Below, in pieces: positions 41,592 through 49,540 of a DNA stretch of 64,000 nucleotides (the stretch's first letter is position 1; each line of letters starts with the position of its first letter). The stretch lies in the NCBI RefSeq assembly GCF_012911005.2, contig NZ_WTVS01000290.1, positions 1 through 64,000 of the forward strand, in the 5' to 3' direction. The notes under the pieces are model-generated. The model ran no database searches, had not been told where the DNA came from, and worked only from the letters and a program-made list of their open reading frames with translations. Source of the DNA: Aromatoleum toluolicum (GTDB lineage Bacteria > Pseudomonadota > Gammaproteobacteria > Burkholderiales > Rhodocyclaceae). A program made the translations under genes and the position numbers.

Positions 41592-43589
41592 CTATAGCGC
41601 ATCCGCCAGCGGGTTGGGCTTCTTGCCCTGGCCGGCTGATTTCGCATCTGCATCATCTTTCGCGCGCGAAACCTTCTCGGCTGGCTTGATGATTTCGCCG
41701 GTTGCCTTGTCGATCACATCGCCATTTTCGTTGCGCATAACCTCCACCGTAGCCGGCGCGTCCATATCGTCGTCATCCAACATGTCGCCTTGCTCCGGCG
41801 CGGCCGGCTGCTGAACTTCAGCGGCGGACGGAGCGGGTGCCGGCGCTGCGGCCGCCGTGGTCGGCTTGAAGCTGATCGCAAAGCCGTCGCGCTCGATGAA
41901 GCCGTTGGCCTGTTTCTCTGTCGGCACGTAACCATACTTGACGCGGGCAATGGGATAGTCGCCCGGAACCAGCAGATAGCCGGTCATATCGGGCAACGTC
42001 AAAATCTCCGATGTCAGCACAAGGTCGCGCATCTGTCGGCGCGCCATCACGCTCACGCCGTCACGCTGCGAGCTGAGGCCGTAGCTCAATGTTTCATCCT
42101 TTTCATCCACCTCGGCCTGTCCCATCAATTCGGCCAACAGCTTCGCCGCAGCTCCATCCGTCACACGCAGCAGCAGCTTCGTTTGGCACCCGGAAATGAT
42201 CGTCTTGGCCAGATCGTGCCCGTAGATTTCGTAGAGCTGGCTGAAGTCCTGCACGCCCAGCACCATGCACAAACCGTACTTCCGTGTGTTCGTCAGAGCC
42301 AGCTTCAGGATGTCGAGTTTTTGGAGTGTCGGCAGCTCGTCAATGCAAAACCAAAGCCGCTCGCGGTGGATCGGCTCCAAGTCAAGCACGGCCTTGATTG
42401 CCGTGTCGATCCACAACGACAGAACGGGCTTCAATGCCTCGCGCATCGCTTCCCGTGCTGTGATGAACATCCATGAATCGCCTTCTTCATGTACCCATTT
42501 TCGGATGGAGAACGATTCGCCCTCATCTGGCAAAAACCGGAAGGCTTCAAGCTGGTTCTGAACAGTCATCTTGAGTGACATCCCCGTGCGCTCGGTCGTG
42601 GGATCAACATAGGTTGCGCCCGCTGTCCCCTGCAACAATGCGTGCATGGCGTCCAGGTTGCTCTTGGCGATAGCGTTGTAGAGGTCGCGGTTCGTGCGGC
42701 GGCCCTCGCGCCCCAATACTGCAATCACGTCCTTTAGCACCATCCGGCCCGCAAGCGCCCAAAATGGATCGGACTCGGCCGGATCGGGGATCAGGCCGTT
42801 CGCCATGTTGTCGAAGTGGTAGTCCTTGGCGATTTCGTTCCAGATGTTCCAGTTCGGGCTTCTGGAGTCCAGCGGGTTCATCAGGATGTCTTTGCCTTCA
42901 CGGTAGAACGCCTGGGTGAACTCGCCGGTCGGGTCATACACGATCATCCGCTTGCCACGCGCCCGCACCTGTTTCATGAGTGCGAAAAACTGCTGTGACT
43001 TACCCGTACCCTGCGCGCCGGCAAACAGCGTATGCAGCGTCTCTGACTTCACGCGCATGGGCACGCCCGCAATCTCATAAGGGCTTGCCTCGTCGCGGTG
43101 TCGGATCAGTCGCGCAAGCTCCTTTCCTTCCACCAGCTTGGCCCCGCGCAGTTGGTTGTCCTGCATCCGTTCACGGCCATAGCCCCACCAGTACAAAGAG
43201 ATCAGAAACACCACACCGATGGAAGTCAGCAAGCCGAACATGCCGCCGTTGCGCAGCTTTCGCCAAGCATCTTCGGCCATGTCGTCGGTCAGCAAGGCAA
43301 CCTCGGAAACTTCCATCTTGCGCAGCTCGCCGTTGACGTTCAGCTCCATCTTTCCGGCCGTCATGTAGAGCGCATCCCGCGTGTGCGCCAAGACGTTCCG
43401 CTCCAGCGCGTACTTTTCGTCTGCGGTAGTCGCATTCCAGAAGTACGCCGTCGTGACTGCCAGACCGGCCAAGATGGAAATCAGCACAACCGTCCAGATG
43501 GCCACCACGAACAGCCTGGCTTGGTGCATCCACAACTCGGCCCCACGGGAGAAGCTACCGGCGCTTCCCTTTTCCTCTCTCTTTGCCAT
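41592..43589 (-). CDS. TraD, type IV coupling protein
   Basis: A 665-residue protein with two N-terminal membrane helices (about 25-50 and 118-137), Walker A GAQGTGKSQQF near residue 193, Walker B LWFCIDELPTLQKL, and an acidic Pro/Ala-rich C-terminus. It delivers the relaxase-DNA complex to the channel. It lies directly downstream of the oriT accessory gene. The dispersed palindrome occurs in its C-terminal codons. Confidence 0.95.
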   Translation of the reverse strand: MAKREEKGSAGSFSRGAELWMHQARLFVVAIWTVVLISILAGLAVTTAYFWNATTADEKYALERNVLAHTRDALYMTAGKMELNVNGELRKMEVSEVALLTDDMAEDAWRKLRNGGMFGLLTSIGVVFLISLYWWGYGRERMQDNQLRGAKLVEGKELARLIRHRDEASPYEIAGVPMRVKSETLHTLFAGAQGTGKSQQFFALMKQVRARGKRMIVYDPTGEFTQAFYREGKDILMNPLDSRSPNWNIWNEIAKDYHFDNMANGLIPDPAESDPFWALAGRMVLKDVIAVLGREGRRTNRDLYNAIAKSNLDAMHALLQGTAGATYVDPTTERTGMSLKMTVQNQLEAFRFLPDEGESFSIRKWVHEEGDSWMFITAREAMREALKPVLSLWIDTAIKAVLDLEPIHRERLWFCIDELPTLQKLDILKLALTNTRKYGLCMVLGVQDFSQLYEIYGHDLAKTIISGCQTKLLLRVTDGAAAKLLAELMGQAEVDEKDETLSYGLSSQRDGVSVMARRQMRDLVLTSEILTLPDMTGYLLVPGDYPIARVKYGYVPTEKQANGFIERDGFAISFKPTTAAAAPAPAPSAAEVQQPAAPEQGDMLDDDDMDAPATVEVMRNENGDVIDKATGEIIKPAEKVSRAKDDADAKSAGQGKKPNPLADAL
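41658..41671. repeat. Dispersed palindrome, site 12
   Basis: TTTCGCGCGCGAAA in the traD 3' coding region, read as SRAKD. Confidence 0.85.
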
Positions 43590-43590
43590 T

Positions 43591-43968
43591 TCAGCCTCCT
43601 TTCACTCGCTTGAGCTTTGCCTTCGCCTTGTTCTGCGCTTCGTACAACTGCTGCACGTCACGCGCCTCAACAATCGCCGCCAGCATGTACTCCGCAGTGA
43701 AGACCGAAAGCCACAGTTCATCGGGAATCTCGACCTTTCCGCCACCCTGCCCGCCAGCGCGGATTTCATCGAGAAGGCGGCGCAGCCGCTGCTCGATGTC
43801 TTGCACGTTTTCTGCGATCACGCCCTGCACCAGCGTTTGGCGCAAAAACTCGGAAATGCTGATTCCGTGCTCGTTTGCCTTGGTTCGATAGAACCCCGCC
43901 GTGTCCTCATCGAGTCGGATGTTGAACCGCTCGGTTGGGCCTTTCCCTGTTCCTTTCGCTCTCGGCAT
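43591..43968 (-). CDS. Ribbon-helix-helix relaxosome accessory protein (TrwA/TraY-like)
   Basis: A 125-residue protein. Residues about 13-45 (ERFNIRLDEDTAGFYRTKAN ... SISEFLRQTL) form a ribbon-helix-helix DNA-binding unit; the rest is helical and probably oligomeric. It is encoded next to oriT and directly upstream of traD, as with TrwA of R388. It probably binds the two TTTTCGGTGTCGCC repeats beside its promoter, helping nicking and repressing its own operon. Confidence 0.8.
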   Translation of the reverse strand: MPRAKGTGKGPTERFNIRLDEDTAGFYRTKANEHGISISEFLRQTLVQGVIAENVQDIEQRLRRLLDEIRAGGQGGGKVEIPDELWLSVFTAEYMLAAIVEARDVQQLYEAQNKAKAKLKRVKGG

Positions 43969-43996
43969 TTTCCTTTACTCCATAAGGGTTTAGGCC

Positions 43997-44041
43997 ATTA
44001 TAGCATTTTCGGTGTCGCCGCGTTGTCTTTTCGGTGTCGCC
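43997..44041 (-). promoter_or_regulatory. traD/traI operon promoter with two direct-repeat operators
   Basis: A leftward extended -10, TGCTATAAT, occupies 43997-44005. Upstream of it TTTTCGGTGTCGCC occurs twice, at 44006-44019 and 44028-44041 (22-base period), covering the -35 region. This fits autoregulation by the ribbon-helix-helix protein. Confidence 0.75.
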
Positions 44042-44256
44042 ACGCTAAAAGGCGCGCCACAGCGCGGCTTTTAGCACCGGCAACCATGTTGCGTGGTGTG
44101 TGACCGTTCTTCCGGGGCGCGGGGCTTGCCCTGCGAGCTGGAAGAACGGTGCCGTTCTCTCCCCCAGGCCCTAGTGGAAGAAAACCGCGCATTTGGTAAA
44201 ATGCAGCCGATCAGGGACGCAGCACGTCCCGCCAGATCAGGCAGGTTTTCCACTAG
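44042..44256 (+). other. Predicted origin of transfer (oriT) with nic site near 44101/44102
   Basis: A hairpin GCAAC-CAT-GTTGC (44080-44092) is followed by GTGGTGTGTG; F oriT has a hairpin followed by GTGGGGTGT and then nic. By analogy nic falls after position 44101 on the + strand. Further inverted repeats surround it: GCTAAAAG/CTTTTAGC (44044-44075), CCGTTCTTCC/GGAAGAACGG (about 44104-44148) and CTAGTGG.../...CCACTAG (44171-44256). It lies between the relaxosome genes and the leading region. The + strand would be transferred, with rightward sequence entering first. Confidence 0.75.
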
Positions 44257-44280
44257 AACCCACAACGCGAGGTAAGAGCC

Positions 44281-44601
44281 ATGAGTAGTGAAACGACGAA
44301 TCCGAAGTCAGGCCGCAAGGCCAAGACGCTGGATGAAGAAATCGCAGCACAACGCGAGAAGCTGCGGAAGCTGGAGGAACGACAGCGAGAGCAGCAGCGC
44401 AAGGAACGCGAGCGCAACCAGAAGGCAGTGATGGAACTCATCAAGACGGAACGGCTTGATGCGGTTCCATCTGATCTTTGGCGCGAAGCGATGCCAAAGA
44501 TCAAGGCCCTTCTGGTAGTCGATGCAGCGAAACCGGCAGAGCCGGTGACGCCTGTTCAGACTGCGCCTGAAGTAGCAGCGACGGCCGAGGCCAGCCAGTG
44601 A
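44281..44601 (+). CDS. Coiled-coil protein next to oriT
   Basis: A 106-residue protein. Residues about 15-50 are a highly charged coiled coil (LDEEIAAQREKLRKLEERQR), followed by a helical segment with SDLWREAMPKIKALL and an Ala/Pro-rich tail. Transcribed away from oriT, it has a possible -10 box TAAAAT at 44197-44202. Small coiled-coil proteins beside oriT often assist mobilisation, but I recognise no specific family. Confidence 0.6.
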   Translation: MSSETTNPKSGRKAKTLDEEIAAQREKLRKLEERQREQQRKERERNQKAVMELIKTERLDAVPSDLWREAMPKIKALLVVDAAKPAEPVTPVQTAPEVAATAEASQ

Positions 44602-44757
44602 GCGTTTTCCACAAATCCACAGGCCCCGGTGCCCTCGACCGGGGATACCCAAATATCCCAAAGGGAGAGGGTCGCGCCCGGTTTTCCACAAGAGACTTCT
44701 TGTGGAAAACTGGAAAAGCGCGAGGGCCTGTGGGGCTTGTGGGAAACGCGGCGGTTG
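44601..44757. repeat. Structured 157-bp repeat, copy A
   Basis: Begins GCGTTTTCCACAAATCCACA and ends with GGGAAACGCGGCGGTTG. It holds a 13-bp stem around GTTTTCCACAAGA/TCTTGTGGAAAAC and outer arms CCACAGGCCC/GGGCCTGTGG, so it could fold into a long branched hairpin. The second copy is at 44877-45032. TTTTCCACA resembles a DnaA box with one mismatch. It may be part of an origin or resolution region. Confidence 0.75.
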
Positions 44758-44876
44758 CAGGAGAGACGGCCCGGAGTCCAGAGGCGCGCCTTTGGTCGGC
44801 TCCCCTCACGGGGAGACGAAACGGGTGGGGTTGGTTTTTGACTCACCCAGGGGCAGAAGGCTGCAAGCAGCGGACG

Positions 44877-45032
44877 AGCGTTTTCCACAAATCCACAGGC
44901 CCCGTAGCCGTTGCCCGCGATACCTCAATATCGCAAGAGGCAACGGTCGCGCCCGCTTTTCCACAAGAAACCTCTTGTGGGAAAGCGGATCAGCGCGAGG
45001 GCCTGTGGAGCTTGTGGGAAACGCGGCGGTTG
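44877..45032. repeat. Structured 157-bp repeat, copy B
   Basis: Shares outer and middle arms with copy A. The inner stem differs in sequence but is compensated on both sides (CCGTTGCC/GGCAACGG, CGATA/TATCG), suggesting selection on folding. Bases 44758-44876 between the copies hold no recognisable gene. Confidence 0.75.
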
Positions 45033-45047
45033 ATAGTGGCACGGTCT

Positions 45048-45173
45048 AGCGCCCGGAGGGCGCAAGCGAAAGGGATGTGCAAGGCTGCGCAGCAGTCCCC
45101 GCAACGCGGGGATGAGCGCGAATGCGCGAACCTGGAGCAGCCCGGTCGGCCCGCAAAGCGGGACGATTCGCCC
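45048..45173. repeat. 125-bp direct repeat, copy 1
   Basis: Starts AGCGCCCGGAGGGCGCAAGC and ends GGACGATTCGCCC; repeated at 48501-48622 with small indels inside local hairpins (for example CCCCGCAACGCGGGG versus CCCCGAAGGGG). The indels keep the stems. It is non-coding and lies just upstream of a small gene. Confidence 0.85.
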
Positions 45174-45193
45174 AACAACGGACGGTGAAGACG

Positions 45194-45415
45194 ATGGAGC
45201 AAAGCATCGGGAGCCAGGAGCTATACCAGCACCTGAAGACCCACGGACGCGCGGAAATTGACGGCTGGGCGATTAACGCGGACGGTGCGGAAATTTGGCT
45301 CACGAACCCCTACGGCATCGACGTGGGGTTCTACGCAAACAACGCGGAAGGATGCGCCGGCATCCTGGAGCGCATTTCAACTGACGATCACGAAAGGGAA
45401 TGGGGCACGCTGTAG
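45194..45415 (+). CDS. Small protein of unknown function
   Basis: A 73-residue frame starting MEQSIGSQELYQHLKTHGRA with a beta-rich middle (AEIDGWAINADGAEIWLTNP). It looks like a normal soluble protein rather than random frame content, but no family or strong ribosome site is visible. It is one of few rightward genes in the leading region. Confidence 0.5.
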   Translation: MEQSIGSQELYQHLKTHGRAEIDGWAINADGAEIWLTNPYGIDVGFYANNAEGCAGILERISTDDHEREWGTL

Positions 45416-46049
45416 TGCAGCCATTCAGAATTCAAGGCAACCGACACACGCCACGGAACGGGCGCGGTTGCGTGACAAGGAAAGGCGAAGGCGACGGACG
45501 AAGGAAGTCGCCCTCGCCTTTCGCACTTTCCGGCCCTGCGTGACGCGGCACAAGCGCGGAACGAAACAGCAGGACGGAAAGCGGGAGAAGGCGCAAGGCG
45601 AACCGCTGCGAAGCAAGGGAAGCCGTATTGCGCCTCCCCGACTTTCGCGTGCGAAAGTTGTACAAAACCGGCAGCGGAGCGGACGGGCCGGGACGGCCGC
45701 CGAATGGCGGCAGCGGGAACCGAGACGGCCCGGCGACACGAAGCAGAATGGCAACGGTAGCAGCCTACGGGGCGAGAAGTGGAAAGCCTAGAAGCGATAG
45801 CGAATAGGCGATCACCAACTGCGAGCCAGGCCGCGCATTGCGTGGCCTGCGTCTTTCGCGGCGATCCAGATCAAGAGCCGCGAGAAAGGCATACGGCAAG
45901 GATGGTGGTCGGCCGAAGGCTGGCCACCATCGAGCCAGTGCAAGCGGAGAGGTTGCGGCCTGAGTTCCGGCGAAGCTGGAACGAAAGACCGGCAAGGAAG
46001 CGGAGCGGGAAAACCGGATTGGCACGGTTGGGCCGAAGGGCCAGCCGTG
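45416..46049. other. Gene-poor stretch with inverted repeats
   Basis: No convincing gene on either strand; frames present are Arg/Pro-rich and lack family features. It contains hairpins such as AAGGCGAAGGCGAC .../... GTCGCCCTCGCCTT near 45480-45525, the dispersed palindrome at 45641-45658, and GC-rich repeats. It could be a recombination site for the adjacent resolvase or part of an origin; nothing proves either. Confidence 0.5.
45641..45658. repeat. Dispersed palindrome, site 13 (one centre mismatch)
   Basis: ACTTTCGCGTGCGAAAGT in the non-coding stretch left of the resolvase gene. Confidence 0.85.
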
Positions 46050-46667
46050 TCAATCCGGCGCTTTTTTGGGGAAGTGCCGCGCAAGGAACTTGCGCATGGT
46101 TTTCTCGGTGACGCCAAAGTATTTGGCGAGCTTCGGCGTCGTCAAACCGAGGGCGTGCAGCTCCCCTACTTTGTCGCGTTGAGGGTCGAGCTTGAGGCGG
46201 CCGGTGCTGCCTTTGCGCCGGCCGCCGATTCGGCCCTCAAGGCGAGCACGCTGCAAGCCTTCACGGGTGCGCGCACGGGTGAATTCCACCTCGATCATGG
46301 AGGCCATAGCGAAAGCGGCGGCCTGAATTTGAGCATTCAGGCTACCGTCCATGACGGTGCCGTTCTTCGTGATGATGATGGTGACGCCGCGCTCGGCGGC
46401 AGTCTCCAGAATCGAAAAGACTTGTCCGGGAGACCCGCCCAAGCGGGTGAATTCGGAAGTTAAAAGCAAGTCACCACGCTGGGCCTGCTCCGTTAGGAGC
46501 GAGCCCAGCGCGCGTTCCCGCCAGGGAACAGAGCGACTTGCCGTTTCTTCAACGACAACGAGCGGGGCGTAGCCGCGCGAGTTGGCGAAATCCAGCAGGC
46601 CAAGCCGCTGGTTCGCCACGTCTTGCGAGTCGCGCGAGACTCGCAAGTATGCGAAGTAACGAGGCAC
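46050..46667 (-). CDS. Serine recombinase (resolvase/invertase family)
   Basis: A 205-residue protein from a GTG at 46667. The catalytic domain begins YFAYLRVSRDSQD (active Ser in RVS) and includes LLLTSEFTRLGGSPGQVF and ITKNGTVMDGSLNAQ; the C-terminus has a helix-turn-helix (LTTPKLAKYFGVTEKTMRKF). It probably resolves plasmid multimers or controls inversion. An inverted repeat CTTGCGAGTC/GACTCGCAAG (46622-46647) lies in its own 5' codons. No clear ribosome site was found. Confidence 0.88.
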   Translation of the reverse strand: MPRYFAYLRVSRDSQDVANQRLGLLDFANSRGYAPLVVVEETASRSVPWRERALGSLLTEQAQRGDLLLTSEFTRLGGSPGQVFSILETAAERGVTIIITKNGTVMDGSLNAQIQAAAFAMASMIEVEFTRARTREGLQRARLEGRIGGRRKGSTGRLKLDPQRDKVGELHALGLTTPKLAKYFGVTEKTMRKFLARHFPKKAPD

Positions 46668-46674
46668 GGCAGAT

Positions 46675-46911
46675 TCACGCGGAGAACATGAGTTTGTAGG
46701 CGAGAGGGAAAGCGGCCAGGACGCCCACAATCGGGCACAGGCGGCGGCAGAATGCCGCGCCGGTCTTGGACTGGATGCTGCGAGCGAGAGCGAAGCCCAG
46801 CAGCCAGCCAAGGCCCCAGCCGGCGACAAGCACCAGGAGCGCAAAGAAGGTGTTGCGGCTGAAATAGTCGAGGGATGCGGACATCACTCGGTCGGCGGTT
46901 TTGTCATCCAT
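46675..46911 (-). CDS. Small membrane protein
   Basis: A 78-residue protein with two hydrophobic helices (FFALLVLVAGWGLGWLLGFA and IVGVLAAFPLAYKLM) flanking a basic Cys-containing loop. It ends seven bases before the resolvase start. Function unknown. Confidence 0.55.
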   Translation of the reverse strand: MDDKTADRVMSASLDYFSRNTFFALLVLVAGWGLGWLLGFALARSIQSKTGAAFCRRLCPIVGVLAAFPLAYKLMFSA

Positions 46912-46923
46912 GAAGGGCTCCGA

Positions 46924-47250
46924 TCAGTAGACGCAAACGGAGCTGGCCAGCAGGTCAGCGAGTTTGCGGGCTTTGGTGGTCTTGGGCATGGATTGGCCAA
47001 AGTCGGTGATCGCGTCCACCAGGACGCGGCACTCGGCTTTGGTCAGTCGCACGCAGGGAATGGGATAGGTAGCGCCATTGCGGAATCGACTGGCCAGCGC
47101 CGGCACGGCGCGCAGCCGGCGATTCTCGCAATGCACGGCATCGAGCACGTCGGCCACGGCCACCATGTCGCCGGCTTTGCCGGTGAACATGTGGTCGGCT
47201 TGGGCGTGGTCGCCGTCCGAAGTCAGCAGCGCGAAGATGTCGAGCGCCAT
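46924..47250 (-). CDS. Leading-region protein of unknown function
   Basis: A 108-residue soluble protein starting MALDIFALLTSDGDHAQADH. Upstream codons of the same frame overlap the preceding gene, so the ATG at 47250 is preferred. No family recognised. Confidence 0.55.
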   Translation of the reverse strand: MALDIFALLTSDGDHAQADHMFTGKAGDMVAVADVLDAVHCENRRLRAVPALASRFRNGATYPIPCVRLTKAECRVLVDAITDFGQSMPKTTKARKLADLLASSVCVY

Positions 47251-47264
47251 GATGGGCCGGCGCG

Positions 47265-47594
47265 TCAGCGGGCGCGCGGAGCGCGCAGCGCGGTGGCCAT
47301 CAATGGCTCCACAAAGCGCAGCAATGCGCTTTGCTCGTCCACGGTGAAACCGCTGGTCAGGCTGTGCTCGATCAGCTCCAGTGCGGCCTCCTTGTACTCG
47401 ATGGGGAGAGCACTGAGCATGGCCAGACTGAAAAGGTAGTCCGGGTGCGCGGCGGAAGCGGCGCACTGGAGCAGGATCAGCGCGGCCTCGTTAGACGGGT
47501 TTTTTTCGATCAGGTGAAGGGTTGCCCTCACCGGCTCGGGAAAGTCGCTCAAAACGGCTGTATTCGCGCCGTAGATCGGGCGATGCTCGCTCAT
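47265..47594 (-). CDS. Leading-region helical protein of unknown function
   Basis: A 109-residue, helix-rich protein starting MSEHRPIYGANTAVLSDFPE. The region upstream (47600-47715) is rich in inverted repeats such as ATTAAAA/TTTTAAT and resembles a promoter zone. No family recognised. Confidence 0.55.
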   Translation of the reverse strand: MSEHRPIYGANTAVLSDFPEPVRATLHLIEKNPSNEAALILLQCAASAAHPDYLFSLAMLSALPIEYKEAALELIEHSLTSGFTVDEQSALLRFVEPLMATALRAPRAR

Positions 47595-47717
47595 AAGGGC
47601 CTCACGGTAGTTATTTGTCCAGAAAGGGCGAATTTTACCGGATTCGACGGTAATTAAAAGGTACGTTTTAATGCCGCTTTTTCCGGCAGGAAAAACGGTC
47701 GTTAAAACTACCGGGCA

Positions 47718-47756
47718 AAACGCCCCGGAGGGGCGTTTGCCGGGTTTTTCACCCGG
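47718..47756 (-). terminator. Terminator-like double hairpin after radC-like gene
   Basis: Stem AAACGCCCC/GGGGCGTTT is followed by GCCGGGT/ACCCGGC with a T-rich loop. It lies directly downstream of the leftward RadC-like gene (stop at 47767). Confidence 0.6.
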
Positions 47757-47766
47757 CTGGCAGCGG

Positions 47767-48261
47767 CTACAGCAGGCCGCGTTGAGCGAAGGACACGGAC
47801 GCCCCGCCGGCGACGATGACGTGATCCAGCACGCGCACGTCCACCAGGGCGAGCGCATCCTTCAGCACTTTGGTCAGGTTCTCATCGGCGCGTGACGGCT
47901 CGGGCACCCCGGAGGGGTGGTTGTGCGCGAAGATGACGGCGGCGGCGTTCAGGCGCAGCGAGGTCTTCACCACCTCGCGCGGGTACACGCTGGTCTGCGT
48001 CAGCGTGCCCCGGAACAGCTCGATGTACTCGATGACGCGGTTCTGTGCGTCCAGGAAGATGGCCGCGAACACTTCATGCTCCAAGCTCCCAAGGCGCAGC
48101 GAGAAGAAGGCGCTGGCGTCAGCCGGCGCGGAAATCAGGCCGTTGCGCATCACCTTTTCGTCAAGGATGGCCAAGGCGGCCTCGATGACTTGGCCGGCGC
48201 TGGCCAGTTGAAACTGGCCGTTGTCGTCAATGGTGAAAAGGTCGATGTGCGAAGCAGTCAT
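47767..48261 (-). CDS. RadC family JAB-domain protein
   Basis: A 164-residue protein with FAHNHPSGVPEPSRAD, the JAMM metal motif (His-x-His ... Asp) of RadC-like proteins, and YPREVVKTSLRLNAAAVI. Such genes are frequent in leading regions and near anti-restriction genes of plasmids and islands. The molecular function is not settled for the family. Confidence 0.9.
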   Translation of the reverse strand: MTASHIDLFTIDDNGQFQLASAGQVIEAALAILDEKVMRNGLISAPADASAFFSLRLGSLEHEVFAAIFLDAQNRVIEYIELFRGTLTQTSVYPREVVKTSLRLNAAAVIFAHNHPSGVPEPSRADENLTKVLKDALALVDVRVLDHVIVAGGASVSFAQRGLL

Positions 48262-48461
48262 GTCATGGACTCCAGGAAGTGGGCGGGATTGCCTACTTCC
48301 TCTGGATCGGTTCGCAGCGCAGCGGTCAAGGGTGAAACGGCCAGCGGCCGCAAGCGCCCGCCAGGGCGCGCAGCCCTTGACGGCGAGAACGAACTGATAC
48401 CCTTGGAAGTGACAGGCAACCCCACCCTCTGCACACCACGGACGCCTTTGTGCAGTTGTCT

Positions 48462-48481
48462 AGCTTTCGCGCGCGAAAGCT
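48462..48481. repeat. Dispersed palindrome, site 14
   Basis: AGCTTTCGCGCGCGAAAGCT, a perfect 20-bp palindrome in a non-coding stretch. Confidence 0.92.
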
Positions 48482-48500
48482 CACTTCAGGCCGACAGGCC

Positions 48501-48622
48501 AGCGCCCGGAGGGCGCAAGCGAAAGGGATGTGCAAGGCTGCGCAGCAGTCCCCGAAGGGGATGAGCGCGAATGCGCGAACCTGGAGCAGCCCGGTCGGCC
48601 CGCAACGCGGGACGATTCGCCC
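48501..48622. repeat. 125-bp direct repeat, copy 2
   Basis: Matches 45048-45173; differences fall in hairpin loops or as paired changes. Confidence 0.85.
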
Positions 48623-48815
48623 GGCAGGATTTCAGGGGTTAGAGGAAGCCAGGGAGAGAGAGGAACACGGGGAAGGAGAAGATCGACCCAGCCAGCAGCA
48701 GCGACACAAGGAAGGACGCCGGCAGGACGGCGCGCGCAGCGCGCAGGCTTGCCGGCCCAGCCAGCAGGGCGAAGCCCTGCCCTTCCAGCCCGGCGCAGCC
48801 GGGCTTGTCGCCGGC

Positions 48816-49034
48816 CTACCGCTCCACCTGGGGAGCGGTCGCGGCTACGGCCGCCCTGCCCGCCTCCATAGCAGCATCGGCCCGCTTGTCCAGCAGGGCG
48901 CACAGGAAGGCGGCATCGTTGGCCACGTCCACCGGGTCACGGGTCAGCGCGGAGCGCAGCGCGTCTTTCATCCAGTGGGAGGCGGCGGGATCGGCTAAAA
49001 CTTCGTCAATAGTCGGGACATGGGCGCGGGGCAT
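48816..49034 (-). CDS. Small leading-region protein
   Basis: A 72-residue protein starting MPRAHVPTIDEVLADPAASH; ATG preceded by GGAG. Helical, with one Cys. It forms a string with the two genes to its right, each separated by a GC-rich hairpin. Function unknown. Confidence 0.55.
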   Translation of the reverse strand: MPRAHVPTIDEVLADPAASHWMKDALRSALTRDPVDVANDAAFLCALLDKRADAAMEAGRAAVAATAPQVER

Positions 49035-49050
49035 AGTAGGTGCTCCAGTT

Positions 49051-49072
49051 GCGGCCGCCACCGGGCGGCCGC
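49051..49072. repeat. Intergenic GC-rich hairpin
   Basis: GCGGCCGCC/GGCGGCCGC with a four-base loop in the gap between two leading-region genes. Similar hairpins follow other leading genes (50028-50046, 53451-53471, 53819-53847, 54735-54754). They lack U-tracts, so they may stabilise mRNA 3' ends or attenuate transcription. Confidence 0.6.
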
Positions 49073-49077
49073 GCGTT

Positions 49078-49527
49078 TCAAAAAAGGGCCAGTTGCGGGG
49101 GTTCCGCCTCGGCCAGCTCGGTTTTCACGTCCTCCAGCTCAAGCGTCAGCTTGACCAGAATGGACAGGTCATAGGAAATGTGGGCGTCCTTCAGGCGCAG
49201 CGCCGTGCGCAGCGCGCCCAGCGGGTTGTTACCGCTGGAAATGCACACGTCGTAAGCGGACAGGGCCGCTAGGCCCTGCTCGCGGTAGCGCGTATATGTG
49301 GCGATGTCGCGCTGTAGCTCGGCCTCGTACTGCTCGATTTTCAGGGCCAGGTACTCGGCCCGGTCGGCCGGGGCCTTCGGGACGCGGTGCCCTAGATGGG
49401 GATCGAGGCTTTGCCAGTTGGCGCGGATGCCCACCTTCTCGGCCTCGGGGAATTCCGCGATCAGGGCCGCGACAGCGGCCGGATCGACGGCGGCCACCAG
49501 TGCGGCGGCCTGCTCCTGTATAGACAT
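49078..49527 (-). CDS. Leading-region helical protein
   Basis: A 149-residue protein starting MSIQEQAAALVAAVDPAAVA with a long helical middle (YLALKIEQYEAELQRDIATY) and an acidic end. No family recognised. It is downstream of the 52.1-kb promoter with the genes at 49541 and 50062. Confidence 0.6.
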   Translation of the reverse strand: MSIQEQAAALVAAVDPAAVAALIAEFPEAEKVGIRANWQSLDPHLGHRVPKAPADRAEYLALKIEQYEAELQRDIATYTRYREQGLAALSAYDVCISSGNNPLGALRTALRLKDAHISYDLSILVKLTLELEDVKTELAEAEPPQLALF

Positions 49528-49540
49528 CGGCCGCCCTCCC

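Larger units (their letters stand above)
48262..48815. other. Non-coding stretch with repeats
   Basis: Holds the dispersed palindrome (48462-48481), copy 2 of the 125-bp repeat (48501-48622), and many GC-rich hairpins. Frames here lack family features. It probably contains the radC-like gene promoter at its left end, but no clear box was found. Confidence 0.55.

Noticed and set aside
44605..44745. TTTTCCACA elements as a proven replication origin
   Set aside because: Each differs from the DnaA box, no initiator gene is near, and the elements are parts of hairpin stems.
45258..46117. Several open frames in both directions between the small gene and the resolvase
   Set aside because: Biased composition, no ribosome sites or family features; treated as non-coding.
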